A DNA stretch of 64,000 bases from Clostridiales bacterium (GTDB lineage Bacteria; Bacillota; Clostridia; Oscillospirales; Oscillospiraceae). Shown here in pieces: positions 28,806-38,432 of this stretch (positions are counted from its first letter, which is position 1; every line of letters starts with the position of its first letter). The notes beneath the pieces were generated by a model, which saw nothing but the letters and a program-made list of their open reading frames with translations, searched no databases and was not told where the DNA came from. Where the stretch lies: positions 62,001-126,000 of the forward strand of contig JALFLH010000021.1 in the NCBI GenBank assembly GCA_022774865.1, written 5' to 3'. A program made the position numbers and the translations under genes.

Positions 28806-31800
28806 TTACGAATATCTGATCAGTTCAATCTCCGCATCCGCAGGCAAGTCAAATACCGTTCTGACGGATTCGTCCGTGATTCGGCCGGCTCCGCCAAAGA
28901 CGACGCCGCGCTTAATGCCGTTCTCGGCCACATAATCCGCCGCCGCGGATTCCTTGCCGGACTCCACAAGCAGCACGGGAGCGCCCAGCTTGCAGGCCAG
29001 AGCTCCACCGCACAGGCCGTCGGGGTAGTCCTGCGCGTAAGCCAGAGTCACACGCTCCACATCCGTGAAGAACGTCTCCGCTACCGCCACAGAGGTTTCA
29101 TACCGGCCCTTTCCGGAAATGCGTTTCACATTGCCATAGGCACCCAGCGCAACCTGCAGCTCCGCGCTGACCGGCGCAGTGCCGCCGATAATATAGAACG
29201 TGTATTCGCCATCCAGCGCGTTCAGATAATTCTTCTGCGCATCCGTCAGCGTGGTTTCCGTCCCGTTCACCAGCAGGATGGGCTTGTTCACAGCCGAGAC
29301 AGCCAGTGCGTCCGCGAAGGATTCGCCCGTACACACCAGAATCTCATTTCCGTTCAGACCAGCTTCTTCCAGAATCGCCAGATTCGTCTCGTAACGGGAC
29401 TTGCCGGACAGCCGTTCATATGCGATTCCGGCATCCTTCAGGCCATCGGCAAATGCGTCAGAAACTGCCGCGCTGCCGCCCAGAATGTAGACCGTGCCGT
29501 CCTGGCTCAGATTTTTCTGGATATACGCCAGAACATCACTGTCATTCTTCTGCTGCGTCAGCAGGATGGGCGCGTTTTTCTGCGCTGCCAGATAGCTGCC
29601 GGCCAGCGCGTCGGGGAAGTTGTCGCCGTAGGCAACGACAATGGTATCAAAGGTCTCAACCTGCAGCGTTTCCTTCAGCTTGTCCGCAATGGCGAAGGAG
29701 GTCTCATACCGGGTCTTGCCGGAGAGGCGAATAATTCTGCCGGTGCCACAGACTTTGCAGATGTCGTTGTCGTCAAAAATGTGCTCGCTGGGTCTTAGCT
29801 GCACCTTATAGGTGGCCGTGTAGGCATAGCCATTCACTTCGCCGGACGCCACATAGACCGCAACGGCGCCAACGGTGCAGTCGCCTTCGTGTTCCTTCAG
29901 CTCTGCCTGGGCGGTGACGGGATCTTCATCCTCCTTGGCAACCGTTACGCTGATACTGTCATCGTTCAGCAGTGCATCCAGATAAGGCTTTCTTTCGAGG
30001 CAGTTGCTGCTGCACTCCAGCTTTCTGAAGCTCACAGAGGTGCCGTCCTCGCTCCATACGGCGTCGACGGGAACGTAGGTATGACCGGCGCTCTCGGCAG
30101 CGGCTTCATACTCGGCTTTCTTTTCCTCGTATTCGGCCTGCTCTTCCTCATCGGCGTAGCTGCCCGGCTCGGTAGGCTCACTGACTGCGTAGCCGCACAT
30201 GGGGCAGACGTAGGAGGTGCCCTTATTCCAGCTTCCGCCATCGTCCTTGGTATAGTAGGTCTCATCGAACCGGATGAAGTGGTGCTCATGGGCGGTGCCC
30301 CTGTCGTATACGCGGGAATTCGCCTTGACCGCGCCGCAATCGGTGCACCGATCCTCGGTGAAGCCATCAATGCCGCAGAACGGCTCTACCGTGACCGTTT
30401 TGTAGGTATGGCTGCCGCCTGTCAGATGGGCCATACTCAGTTTCTCAACGAAGTTGGCAGACCACATGAATTCGTCGTTGTCGTTGACTTCCTTCTTGTA
30501 GCCATACTGCTCGCCCTCGTCGCTGTTGAAGAAGGTGTTGTAATTGGGATTGTAGTTGCTTTCCTCGTACTCGTAGCCGTAGCCGTTTTCTTGATAAATA
30601 GGTTTACCATCTTCGTCCGTGCCAACCTCAATACAGATGGCGGGGTTGGTTCGATCCTTCTTACCGGAGATCAGGGCGAAGTTGGTGGCAATGGAGACCG
30701 TCAGCTCATCGCCCACCAGATTCAGCGCGGCGATGGGATGGTTCTCAACAGTGAAGTCGGCCTTATCCTTGGTCGTAATGGAGAACGCTTTGCCGCCGAA
30801 GTCCACATTGTCGTCCCGAACACCGTATACGGTGTTGTACTCCTTCACCAGCGCCACTTCATAAGTCTCCAAATCAAAGGAGAGGATGCAGTTATTCAGG
30901 TTGAAGTAGAGCTTTCCGCCATACAGAACGGAGGTAATCTCTACCGCGGGGTAAACTTCCGCGTAGGTGAGATGCCGGCTCACCAGTTCGGTCAGCCACT
31001 CGTTCTTGACCATATCTTTGGCCTTGGGATTATAGACCCGGGCTTCCAGCTCTCCGTCGTCGTTTTCATAGTTGAACGTAATCAGCGTATCATAATCCGT
31101 GTCGCCATTGTCGCCGGCATCCGTGTCCGTCAGCTTATGGCGCACCAGCTTGTAGAGGGCATCGGTATCCATGTCGCTGAAGCTGCTCGGATTTTTGGAG
31201 TCCTCCATGATCGTCAGCAGGTCGGTGGAGTCGTAGACATAGTAGGCGTAGCCATCCGCGAAATAGGGGACACAGTTGATACGGGACATCCAGGAGTCCT
31301 CGTAATCCGTATGTGTGGCGGTATCCGCGTACAGGCTGGTAATGCCGCTGCCGTCGCTGCCAAAGTCCGTATTCGTGTAGCCATCGTACATAGTGACAGC
31401 GGAGGTGTGGCTGAACATGAAGTACAGATGATTCATGTTGCCGTCGGTTTCCACCCGGTCACGGGACATGACTTCCACATAAACGTCCACATAGCAGGGG
31501 TCGATGTAATACCACTTTCCATCCACCTTCACGGCATTCCAGAAGTGGACTTCGCCGAAGTTGGAGGTGTTGTCGGGGCCAAACATGGAAACCTCGGTAT
31601 CGAAGGTGACCCGGACGGTGTCAACCAGATAGCCGGAGTCCACATCCAGCTTGCCGTTCTCGTCATAGACATACAGATCATCAGCCGTCTTCCAGTTGGA
31701 AGATACGGTCATATCCGCATCGGCGCTGACGCCATAGACCTCGGGATGCATACACTGAATCAGATACGTATATGCTTTGGCATAGCCCAGGCACACGGAG

Positions 31801-33962
31801 GTGCCGAAGCCGAAAGCGCCGATATGGCAGCCCTTCCAGCCGTTGATGACACCGGTGGTCATACCTGCGGCAGCCTGATCGGCAAAGACAGGAATCGCCT
31901 GATTGGCAGTCAGATCCGGCTGGCCGTCATCATTAACATCCACGATGGGATCATTCTCCATGGTGTTCTGGGTCAATTCCTCGACAGTCATCTTGTAGCC
32001 CGGAGCGTTATCAGGATCAACCTCAATGCCATTTTCCTCAGCGTCTGCGATGAAGTTGTCACAGGCTGCCGCCAGCTGCGCAGCAGCTTGGGGGCCGAAG
32101 GTCGCTTCCACAAAGCCGGGGGCATCCTCGGCAATTGCGTCTTCATGTTCGGTCATGAAGTTTTCGGCAGCCGTATTGGCCTGGGCCTTAATCTGGCTGA
32201 CTGCTTCCTCGTTGGAGTCAACGAACTGATCGGTCAGCTCCTGCTTTTCCTCTTCAGACAGCGCATCATAGGCCGCTTCCGCCTTTTCCTTTGCGGTCTG
32301 ACGGATTTCCTCATCACGATCCTTAACGGCCTTTTCCGCCTCAGCCTTGGCGAGGGCAGCCGCCTTCTCCTCGGGAGACAGCTCATTCACGCTGGGCGCC
32401 TTTTCTTCGTCCGTTACGGGAGATTCTGTTTCTTCGGGTAGCGTTTCCTCGGGTTGTGTTTCTTTGGGCTCCTCAGAGTCATCCTTTATCGCGCCGCAAA
32501 CCGTGCATTTGTTATCCACATATTGATGCTCCGCAAGCGGCAGTTCGACTTCCTTAGGCTCGCTCTTGTAAGAAACATCGTCAACAGTTACCTCGGCGTA
32601 GTAAACATCCTTACCGGGAACCTTGCAGGTAGATGCTACACTCTCAGTGAAGACATATGTTACTTCCGCAGGGACATCCTCTTTTATTGTTGTATTGCAC
32701 TTCTTGCAGACGATGTCAGCGGCCGTGCCCGCAAAGTCATCCTCAGGGGTTCCATTCCAGGTGAATACAGCCTCTGGCTCATGCTCGCAGCTCTCAGCCA
32801 GATACCGCTCATAGGCTTCCTGATAAACTTCATCATACACGCGCTGCTTTTCGGCTTCATATTCCTCGTCGAAATGTTTATCGATATAGTCCTGCTTCAC
32901 GGCCGCTTCCACGCCCGCATTGTAAGCGTTCTGATAAACCATGTTCTTGATGGCGTTTTCATAGAACTGCTGGCGCAGCTGCGCTACGACTCCATCATAG
33001 ATCTGGTCGTGGAACATCTTCGTGAGCTGGTCTGTATAATCCTGATAGACGATGTTATAAACATCATCATAATGCTCAGGCTTCTGCGGGCCGTTTGGCG
33101 CTTCCATCAGTTTCTCATCATCCTCGATGGTGCCGCTTTTGTCAGAGTCCGCATTCATGATGTAGGGCATATCGAAGGTGTTATTCTGAGCCAGCCAACT
33201 GTTCAGAACCAGCAGCTTCTGTGCCTCGGTCTTAGCCCCGGAGGCTTTCACCACTTCGAGAGCCTCCTTCTGGGCGGCCAGAATGGCTTCACCATAATAC
33301 TGGGCGCCAAGCGCGTAGGTATAAGTAAAGTTCTGGATCATGCCGACCAGATTATCATAGCTGTAATCGCCGTTTCTGACCGCGTCCACGGACGTACCCG
33401 CCAAAACCAGCATCTCGCCCAGAATGCCCAGACCATCTTCCTTGTTGTCATTAAACTCCAGGAAGAACGGTGTCTGAACACCGTAAATATTGGCGTTATC
33501 CGCCATAACCTTCTGGTACTGGCTGTACAGATACAGAATTGTCTGGATCTCCTCCTCCGTCAGAGCAACAGACTCGCCGTCCTCATTGAGCACGGTGATG
33601 TTCTTCAGTTCCTCACCGACAACGATAATTTCGCGGTTGTTTTCATCAATCTCCGCGTCCTCGGGAACTTCGACATTGCTGGTGCTCACGCCGGAGACAT
33701 CAATCTCGTCCGCGTTGAGCTTGAATGTGAAGTTGCTGTCCGTCACGGTGAAAACGGGAGCTTCCTCCTCAGGTTCTTCCGCAGTCTCTGCGGCGGAGGG
33801 CGCGTCCTCTGCAGCTTTGGCTGCGGGAGCCGCGTTTCCTGTAGCTTTGACAGGTGCCGCAGGCTCTTCGGATTCCGTTGCAGCCGCCGGGAATACCAGC
33901 AGGCTGAACACCATGGAAAGAACCAGCAGCATACTCAAGAAACGTCTTGCTGTCTTTTTCAT
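28806..33962 (-). CDS. Large secreted transglutaminase-like protein with CWB2 cell-wall-binding repeats
   Basis: The 1718-residue product begins with a signal peptide (MKKTARRFLSMLLVLSMVFS, cut probably after AAA near 28). A helical region follows, with an EF-hand-like loop DSDKSGTIEDDE near 270, a coiled-coil/acidic middle, then a transglutaminase-like core. Its likely triad is Cys724 (GTSVCLGYAKAY), His806 (VHFWNAV) and Asp821 (YYIDPCY). Cys-pair modules (CxxC) occur near 410, 490, 1210, 1270 and 1405. Three CWB2 (Cell wall binding repeat 2) units fill about 1411-1715 (RLSGKTRYET, RLSGKSRYET, RISGKGRYET) and should hold the protein to anionic wall polymers. Ribosome site GAAAGGAAG. Its C-terminus is closely related to that of the divergent neighbour. 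Cross-linking or protease activity is inferred. Confidence 0.85.
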   Translation of the reverse strand: MKKTARRFLSMLLVLSMVFSLLVFPAAATESEEPAAPVKATGNAAPAAKAAEDAPSAAETAEEPEEEAPVFTVTDSNFTFKLNADEIDVSGVSTSNVEVPEDAEIDENNREIIVVGEELKNITVLNEDGESVALTEEEIQTILYLYSQYQKVMADNANIYGVQTPFFLEFNDNKEDGLGILGEMLVLAGTSVDAVRNGDYSYDNLVGMIQNFTYTYALGAQYYGEAILAAQKEALEVVKASGAKTEAQKLLVLNSWLAQNNTFDMPYIMNADSDKSGTIEDDEKLMEAPNGPQKPEHYDDVYNIVYQDYTDQLTKMFHDQIYDGVVAQLRQQFYENAIKNMVYQNAYNAGVEAAVKQDYIDKHFDEEYEAEKQRVYDEVYQEAYERYLAESCEHEPEAVFTWNGTPEDDFAGTAADIVCKKCNTTIKEDVPAEVTYVFTESVASTCKVPGKDVYYAEVTVDDVSYKSEPKEVELPLAEHQYVDNKCTVCGAIKDDSEEPKETQPEETLPEETESPVTDEEKAPSVNELSPEEKAAALAKAEAEKAVKDRDEEIRQTAKEKAEAAYDALSEEEKQELTDQFVDSNEEAVSQIKAQANTAAENFMTEHEDAIAEDAPGFVEATFGPQAAAQLAAACDNFIADAEENGIEVDPDNAPGYKMTVEELTQNTMENDPIVDVNDDGQPDLTANQAIPVFADQAAAGMTTGVINGWKGCHIGAFGFGTSVCLGYAKAYTYLIQCMHPEVYGVSADADMTVSSNWKTADDLYVYDENGKLDVDSGYLVDTVRVTFDTEVSMFGPDNTSNFGEVHFWNAVKVDGKWYYIDPCYVDVYVEVMSRDRVETDGNMNHLYFMFSHTSAVTMYDGYTNTDFGSDGSGITSLYADTATHTDYEDSWMSRINCVPYFADGYAYYVYDSTDLLTIMEDSKNPSSFSDMDTDALYKLVRHKLTDTDAGDNGDTDYDTLITFNYENDDGELEARVYNPKAKDMVKNEWLTELVSRHLTYAEVYPAVEITSVLYGGKLYFNLNNCILSFDLETYEVALVKEYNTVYGVRDDNVDFGGKAFSITTKDKADFTVENHPIAALNLVGDELTVSIATNFALISGKKDRTNPAICIEVGTDEDGKPIYQENGYGYEYEESNYNPNYNTFFNSDEGEQYGYKKEVNDNDEFMWSANFVEKLSMAHLTGGSHTYKTVTVEPFCGIDGFTEDRCTDCGAVKANSRVYDRGTAHEHHFIRFDETYYTKDDGGSWNKGTSYVCPMCGYAVSEPTEPGSYADEEEQAEYEEKKAEYEAAAESAGHTYVPVDAVWSEDGTSVSFRKLECSSNCLERKPYLDALLNDDSISVTVAKEDEDPVTAQAELKEHEGDCTVGAVAVYVASGEVNGYAYTATYKVQLRPSEHIFDDNDICKVCGTGRIIRLSGKTRYETSFAIADKLKETLQVETFDTIVVAYGDNFPDALAGSYLAAQKNAPILLTQQKNDSDVLAYIQKNLSQDGTVYILGGSAAVSDAFADGLKDAGIAYERLSGKSRYETNLAILEEAGLNGNEILVCTGESFADALAVSAVNKPILLVNGTETTLTDAQKNYLNALDGEYTFYIIGGTAPVSAELQVALGAYGNVKRISGKGRYETSVAVAETFFTDVERVTLAYAQDYPDGLCGGALACKLGAPVLLVESGKESAAADYVAENGIKRGVVFGGAGRITDESVRTVFDLPADAEIELIRYS

Positions 33963-33999
33963 TTTACGGTCTTCCTTTCATTGTTCGTTGTGCGAAGTC

Positions 34000-34019
34000 A
34001 TCCGGGAAGTATCCCGGAT
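34000..34019 (-). promoter_or_regulatory. Hairpin in the 5' leader of the large wall-protein gene
   Basis: Eight-base perfect arms ATCCGGGA/TCCCGGAT around AGTA lie about 40 bases before the start codon; it may stabilise or regulate the message. Confidence 0.4.
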
Positions 34020-34121
34020 GGATATCGGTAGGCGCTGAAAAACCCGCCATTGTCCGTTGACCCGGCCAAGTGGAAAGCACCGGATGCATCGGCGATAGAG
34101 GGGGATTCGTATACCCTCATA

Positions 34122-34151
34122 AGAATACCACGAATTCAATGCCGGAGTCAA
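34122..34151 (-). promoter_or_regulatory. Probable promoter of the large wall-protein gene
   Basis: Minus strand TTGACT (34151-34146), 18 bases, TATTCT (34127-34122), giving a leader of about 150 bases. Confidence 0.55.
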
Positions 34152-34268
34152 GGGATAATTCATATAATAGCAACAATTTTACCAGAAGCTTCCCGGGCGC
34201 GGAGCAATAATTCCTGAAATTTCCAATTCCTTGTTTGACTCGGGCAGTTTGTCCAATCATTTTCCCCC

Positions 34269-34297
34269 TTGCATTCCAAGGCTGTTCCCTTTACAAT
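34269..34297 (+). promoter_or_regulatory. Probable promoter of the second wall-protein gene
   Basis: TTGCAT (34269-34274), 17 bases, TACAAT (34292-34297), with AAGGAGA before the ATG at 34337. The rest of the 374-base divergent region (33963-34336) shows no gene. Confidence 0.6.
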
Positions 34298-34336
34298 ATA
34301 AGAAAATTCTGAAATCGCACAAGGAGACAGAGAACA

Positions 34337-36820
34337 ATGAAAAGAATTATTCCGTTTTTCCTCGCTTTGGTTATGGTAATCGGCCTGGGACTGCCGGTTC
34401 GAGCCGGTGCGGTGGAATACGCTGCCCTTACCGTCTCGGACAGCTATGTAAACCCCCTTTATCACGGTGTTATCACGGAATCTGATCTGACACCGCCCCG
34501 GCGCCATACCGCCACCTATGCGGCGGAAAACTTCACTTCGTCCATTGAGGAGGCAGGGGCGCTTCTCCGGAAAGGGATGGTGCAGCGTGAGGAAAGCGTA
34601 AATGTCTACTTCCAGACGCCCAGAAAGACCTACGACGAGGATGCGTTCAAAGCACAGGTTCGGGAAATCGCTGAAGCTGCGCTTTGCCACACCGGAGTCC
34701 CCACTGAGGGAGACTATCTGAGATGGCAGTATGGCGGCTGGTCGTATAAAGCGAAGGCGAATCTCGGAGATGCGGACGGCACGGAAGTGCTCCTGTGGAC
34801 CATCGCCTTTCAGATTACTTACTACACCACCCGGAGTCAGGAACAGGAAATGGATCAGGCTGTCGAAGAACTGCTGGCATCGCTGGATGTCTCCGCCGCC
34901 CCGGACTACCTGAAGCTGCGCACCATCTACGATTACATCTGTGAGAATGTGACTTACGACCACGACCACCTGAACGACAGCAGCTACACGCTTCAATATA
35001 CCGCCTATGGGGCTTTGCAGAACGGAACCGCCGTCTGTCAGGGCTATGCGGTGCTGCTTTACCGTCTGGCTCTGGAGCTGGACGTGGACTGCCGCCTGAT
35101 CGCCGGCACCGGAAACAGCGATGCCCATGGCTGGAATATCGCGCAGTTGAAGGGGCTGTACTACGATCTGGACTCCACATGGGATGCGGGAAAAACGGAT
35201 TACCGGTATTTCCTGAAGTGCGAGGACAATTTTGGAAATCATACCCGGAACGAGGAGTATTGCAGCGCAGCATTCAACGAAGAATATCCCATGTCCGAAA
35301 CCGACTATACCCCCACCACTGAGGACAACTGCAAGGCGCACCACTACAACAGCGCCGTGACCACCGAAGCTACCTGCACCACGGATGGCGTTATGACCTA
35401 CACCTGCCCCAATTGCGGCCATACCTACACCGAGGTCATTCCCGCCACCGGCCACAGTTGGAACGAGGGTGTCGTCACAAAAGAACCTACCGAAGATGAG
35501 CCGGGCATCCGCACCTATACCTGCAATGCCTGCGGACAGACCAGAACCGAAGAGATTCCCGTAAAGGAACACGAACACTGCTACACCGCCGAAGTCACGG
35601 AACCTACCTGTACGGAGCAGGGCTACACGACCCACACCTGTGCCTGCGGTGACCGCTATGTGGATTCCTATGTGGAACCCTTGGGGCACGATTTTGGAAA
35701 CCCCACCTACGATCCGCAGTCAAAAACCCACACCTATTCCTGTTCCAGATGCGGCGATACCGAAACCGAAGGCTGCACCTTTGACGAAGGGAAGGTCATC
35801 ACGGAGCCAACCGAGGATGCGCCAGGTGTGAAAGAATTCACCTGTTCCATCTGCGGCGGCACCTACACCGAAGAAATCGCCTATGTTCCGCCTGAAACGC
35901 CCAGTGTAACCCGCATCTTTGGCAAGACCCGGTATGAGACCTCTTTCGCAATTGCGGACGAGCTGAAGGACACACTGGAAGTTGAGACCTTTGACACCAT
36001 CATCGTCACCAACGGCGCCAACTTCCCCGATGCTCTGGCAGGCAGCTATCTGGCAGCGCAGAAGAATGCGCCCATCCTGCTGACGCAGGAGAAGATGGAT
36101 GCGGACGTTCTGGCGTATGTCAGGGAGAATCTGAGCAAGGGCGGCAAGGTCTACATTCTGGGCGGTACCGCGGCTGTCTCTCAGGCCTTTGAAGACGGCC
36201 TGAAGGAAGCCGGCATTACCTCCGAAAGATTGTCCGGAAAGACCCGTTACGATACCGGGCTGAAGATTCTGGAAAAAGCCGGCCTGAACGGGAACGAGAT
36301 TCTGGTGTGCACGGGCGAAAGCTTCGCGGACGCGCTGTCTGTTTCCGCTGCCGGTAGACCCATCCTGCTGGTGAAAGGCACAGATATCAAGCTGACTGCG
36401 GCGCAGGAAGAATATCTGAAGACACTGGAGGGCGATTACACCTTCTATATCATCGGCGGCACCGCAGCAGTCAGCGCGGATCTGGAAACCGCGTTGGAGG
36501 CCTATGGGAATGTGGAACGCATTTCCGGAAAGGGCAGATATGAGACCTCTGTAGCGGTTGCGGAGAAATTCTTTAAGAATGTCAAGAAAGTGGCTCTGGC
36601 TTACGCGATGGATTACCCCGACGGGCTGTGCGGCGGAACGCTTGCCTGCAAGCTGGGCGCACCCGTACTGCTGGTCAAGCCCGGCCAAGAATCCGCTGCG
36701 GCGGCATATGTAGCCAAGAACGGGATTAAGCAGGGTGTCATCTTTGGCGGCTCCGGCCGAATCACGGATGATTCCGTCAGAACGGTTTTCGGCCTGTCTG
36801 AGGATGCCGTGATTGGCTGA
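34337..36820 (+). CDS. Secreted transglutaminase-like protein with CWB2 cell-wall-binding repeats
   Basis: The 827-residue product has a signal peptide (MKRIIPFFLALVMVIGLGLP, cut near AGA at 26) and a transglutaminase-like domain at about 110-290. Its helix TIYDYICENVTYD sits about 25 residues before the nucleophile Cys234 (AVCQGYAVLL), followed by His264 (DAHGWNI) and Asp279 (DLDSTWDAG). Five Cys-pair modules with Gly/Thr-rich spacing (for example CPNCGHTYTE, CNACGQTRTE, CSICGGTYTE) run from about 345 to 515. Three CWB2 repeats (about 530-815; RIFGKTRYET, RLSGKTRYDT, RISGKGRYET) anchor it to the wall. It diverges from a 1718-residue relative; the CWB2 part and the terminator behind it are near copies. 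Confidence 0.87.
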   Translation: MKRIIPFFLALVMVIGLGLPVRAGAVEYAALTVSDSYVNPLYHGVITESDLTPPRRHTATYAAENFTSSIEEAGALLRKGMVQREESVNVYFQTPRKTYDEDAFKAQVREIAEAALCHTGVPTEGDYLRWQYGGWSYKAKANLGDADGTEVLLWTIAFQITYYTTRSQEQEMDQAVEELLASLDVSAAPDYLKLRTIYDYICENVTYDHDHLNDSSYTLQYTAYGALQNGTAVCQGYAVLLYRLALELDVDCRLIAGTGNSDAHGWNIAQLKGLYYDLDSTWDAGKTDYRYFLKCEDNFGNHTRNEEYCSAAFNEEYPMSETDYTPTTEDNCKAHHYNSAVTTEATCTTDGVMTYTCPNCGHTYTEVIPATGHSWNEGVVTKEPTEDEPGIRTYTCNACGQTRTEEIPVKEHEHCYTAEVTEPTCTEQGYTTHTCACGDRYVDSYVEPLGHDFGNPTYDPQSKTHTYSCSRCGDTETEGCTFDEGKVITEPTEDAPGVKEFTCSICGGTYTEEIAYVPPETPSVTRIFGKTRYETSFAIADELKDTLEVETFDTIIVTNGANFPDALAGSYLAAQKNAPILLTQEKMDADVLAYVRENLSKGGKVYILGGTAAVSQAFEDGLKEAGITSERLSGKTRYDTGLKILEKAGLNGNEILVCTGESFADALSVSAAGRPILLVKGTDIKLTAAQEEYLKTLEGDYTFYIIGGTAAVSADLETALEAYGNVERISGKGRYETSVAVAEKFFKNVKKVALAYAMDYPDGLCGGTLACKLGAPVLLVKPGQESAAAAYVAKNGIKQGVIFGGSGRITDDSVRTVFGLSEDAVIG

Positions 36821-36847
36821 TAGCAGCCTGCTGTAAGGCAAAAACAA

Positions 36848-36912
36848 GGCGGCGTGGGAAACCCCACGCCGCCTCTTTATAACAACTTAGCCGCCCCCAA
36901 AAAGGGGCGGCT
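36848..36912. terminator. Double-hairpin terminator, right copy of an inverted repeat
   Basis: GGCGGCGTGG/CCACGCCGCC (36848-36873) and AGCCGCCCC/GGGGCGGCT (36889-36912) lie between convergent genes. They mirror the pair at 28731-28793. Confidence 0.85.
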
Positions 36913-36932
36913 ATCCATTTACCAAAAACGAT

Positions 36933-38432
36933 TCATCCAAGATTCGGATGCTGCCCCTTCACCGTGGCAAGCAGCTTCAGGCCTTGCAGCAGATGCACTG
37001 CGAAACGGTCAATCTCGTCTTTATCGGAATTGACATGGTCTTTGCTGTTCCAGATCTCACGGAAGAAACTGCTGTAAAGATTCAGAATCTCTGGGCGATT
37101 GAACTTCAAAAGTAGATTTTCGTCTGTCCAACGGGTTTTCAAACGCAGATAAGAGCTTGTACTGGACAGGAATACGCTGGGGGTGCTGCCGTATTGAGAG
37201 TCCGAAACCAGCGGCTCATGAACCAGACGTACATTTAAAGAAGCAGATTCCTTCACCATCTTCCGAAAATGGTCGATTACCCGCTCCCGCTGCTCAAAGT
37301 CCAGCACAATCTTGTGGTTAAAGAAGTCGATCTCCCCGGTGACGACAAATCTGGAAATGGCCGACTCGCAAATCAGCATCTGCACATTGCCACAGTCCAG
37401 AATTCGCTGCGTTAATTGATAAACACTCATTAGCTCGGCCAGGCCATCCGCATTCTGAGTTCCCAGCACCCGGGATGCAAGTTCTTCAAACAGATCCTCC
37501 GGCAGAAGATGCTCTGTGGTATGGCCGAAAAACCATTGCCTGTCCGGCGCCAGCAGGGAATGTACATATTCCATGGATTGGAAAAGCATTTCCTTCATGG
37601 TAATTCTGGTAAATAAAAGAGTCTCTCTCGTGCACAGGGACTGAATATCGTGATACAGGGGGGTTGAATTCTCCTTTCCTTCGCAGACGGTTACGGCAGC
37701 GCAGGTATTCGGGCGAATCAGCATTCCGGTGATCGCAAATTCATGCTTCACCACGAACATAACCTTCCCTTGGGCGAATTCGCTCACATGGAGTTGGGAA
37801 TCCACCCGGGAAGAATTGACCAGCATATTGGATATGAACAGCGCATTATAAATTGGCTCCTGATTTGCCTTATCCAGGTTGATCAGCAGGGAAAAACGGA
37901 CATCCGGGTAGCGATGATTGTCCTCCGGGTTGCTGTTTTCCAGATTCACCATCTGAAGGCGATATTCATTTGCCACAGCGAACAGGTCAATAGCTGCCAT
38001 AATATGCAGCGAACTGACCCGGCGCAAAACCGGGTGGCTCATCTTGGAAATAAACTTCTCCATGGAAAGCTCCGGAAAAAACGCCACGTTTGGAGCCACA
38101 GCGCTGCCGCTGCTCTTTTGCAGATCCAGCACGTAATAATATTCCGCAATCAGGTTATCATAGATCGCGTGCCGAAGTTCATTGGGATCAATTAGCTCGT
38201 AATCCCGCAGCAGTTGCGCCAATCCCGGCTCCGAAGCGTTATCCACCAGGCTGTTACTGATCTTCTGCAAAATTTCGCTGGCGGACTTTTCTGTGGGAAG
38301 AACCCGGCCGCCAACCCATTTGCTGATATAAGAGACGTCATACTGCAGCGCCTTCGCCAATGTCATGTGCTTTACCTCCGCCGTCGCAACCAGATGCTCC
38401 AGCAAAGCACTGAATCTGTTTTTTTGTTCCAT
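36933..38432 (-). CDS. HTH-type regulator with a large unknown C-terminal region
   Basis: The 499-residue product starts with a helix-turn-helix of the XRE-like kind (about residues 8-60: HMTLAKALQYDVSYISKWVGGRVLPT). The remaining 430 residues match no domain I recognise; they are mixed alpha/beta, with no membrane segments or known catalytic motif. Size and layout suggest a one-component sensor-regulator. It has a perfect consensus promoter with an unusually long leader (about 240 bases). The next gene on the same side is a converging wall-protein gene, so the target is not obvious. The start is supported by AAAAGGA directly before the ATG and GGAGATG further up, neither ideally spaced. Confidence 0.65.
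   Translation of the reverse strand: MEQKNRFSALLEHLVATAEVKHMTLAKALQYDVSYISKWVGGRVLPTEKSASEILQKISNSLVDNASEPGLAQLLRDYELIDPNELRHAIYDNLIAEYYYVLDLQKSSGSAVAPNVAFFPELSMEKFISKMSHPVLRRVSSLHIMAAIDLFAVANEYRLQMVNLENSNPEDNHRYPDVRFSLLINLDKANQEPIYNALFISNMLVNSSRVDSQLHVSEFAQGKVMFVVKHEFAITGMLIRPNTCAAVTVCEGKENSTPLYHDIQSLCTRETLLFTRITMKEMLFQSMEYVHSLLAPDRQWFFGHTTEHLLPEDLFEELASRVLGTQNADGLAELMSVYQLTQRILDCGNVQMLICESAISRFVVTGEIDFFNHKIVLDFEQRERVIDHFRKMVKESASLNVRLVHEPLVSDSQYGSTPSVFLSSTSSYLRLKTRWTDENLLLKFNRPEILNLYSSFFREIWNSKDHVNSDKDEIDRFAVHLLQGLKLLATVKGQHPNLG

Noticed and set aside
29889-32441. Long plus-strand open frame opposite the 1718-residue wall protein gene
   Set aside because: It mirrors the codons of the minus-strand gene, has no ribosome site at its start and a peptide of no recognisable family; the minus-strand reading has a signal peptide, catalytic motifs and CWB2 repeats.
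28731-36912. Inverted repeat as the ends of an insertion sequence or transposon
   Set aside because: No transposase or target-site duplication was seen, and the repeated parts are coding ends and terminators, so paralogous duplication explains them better.
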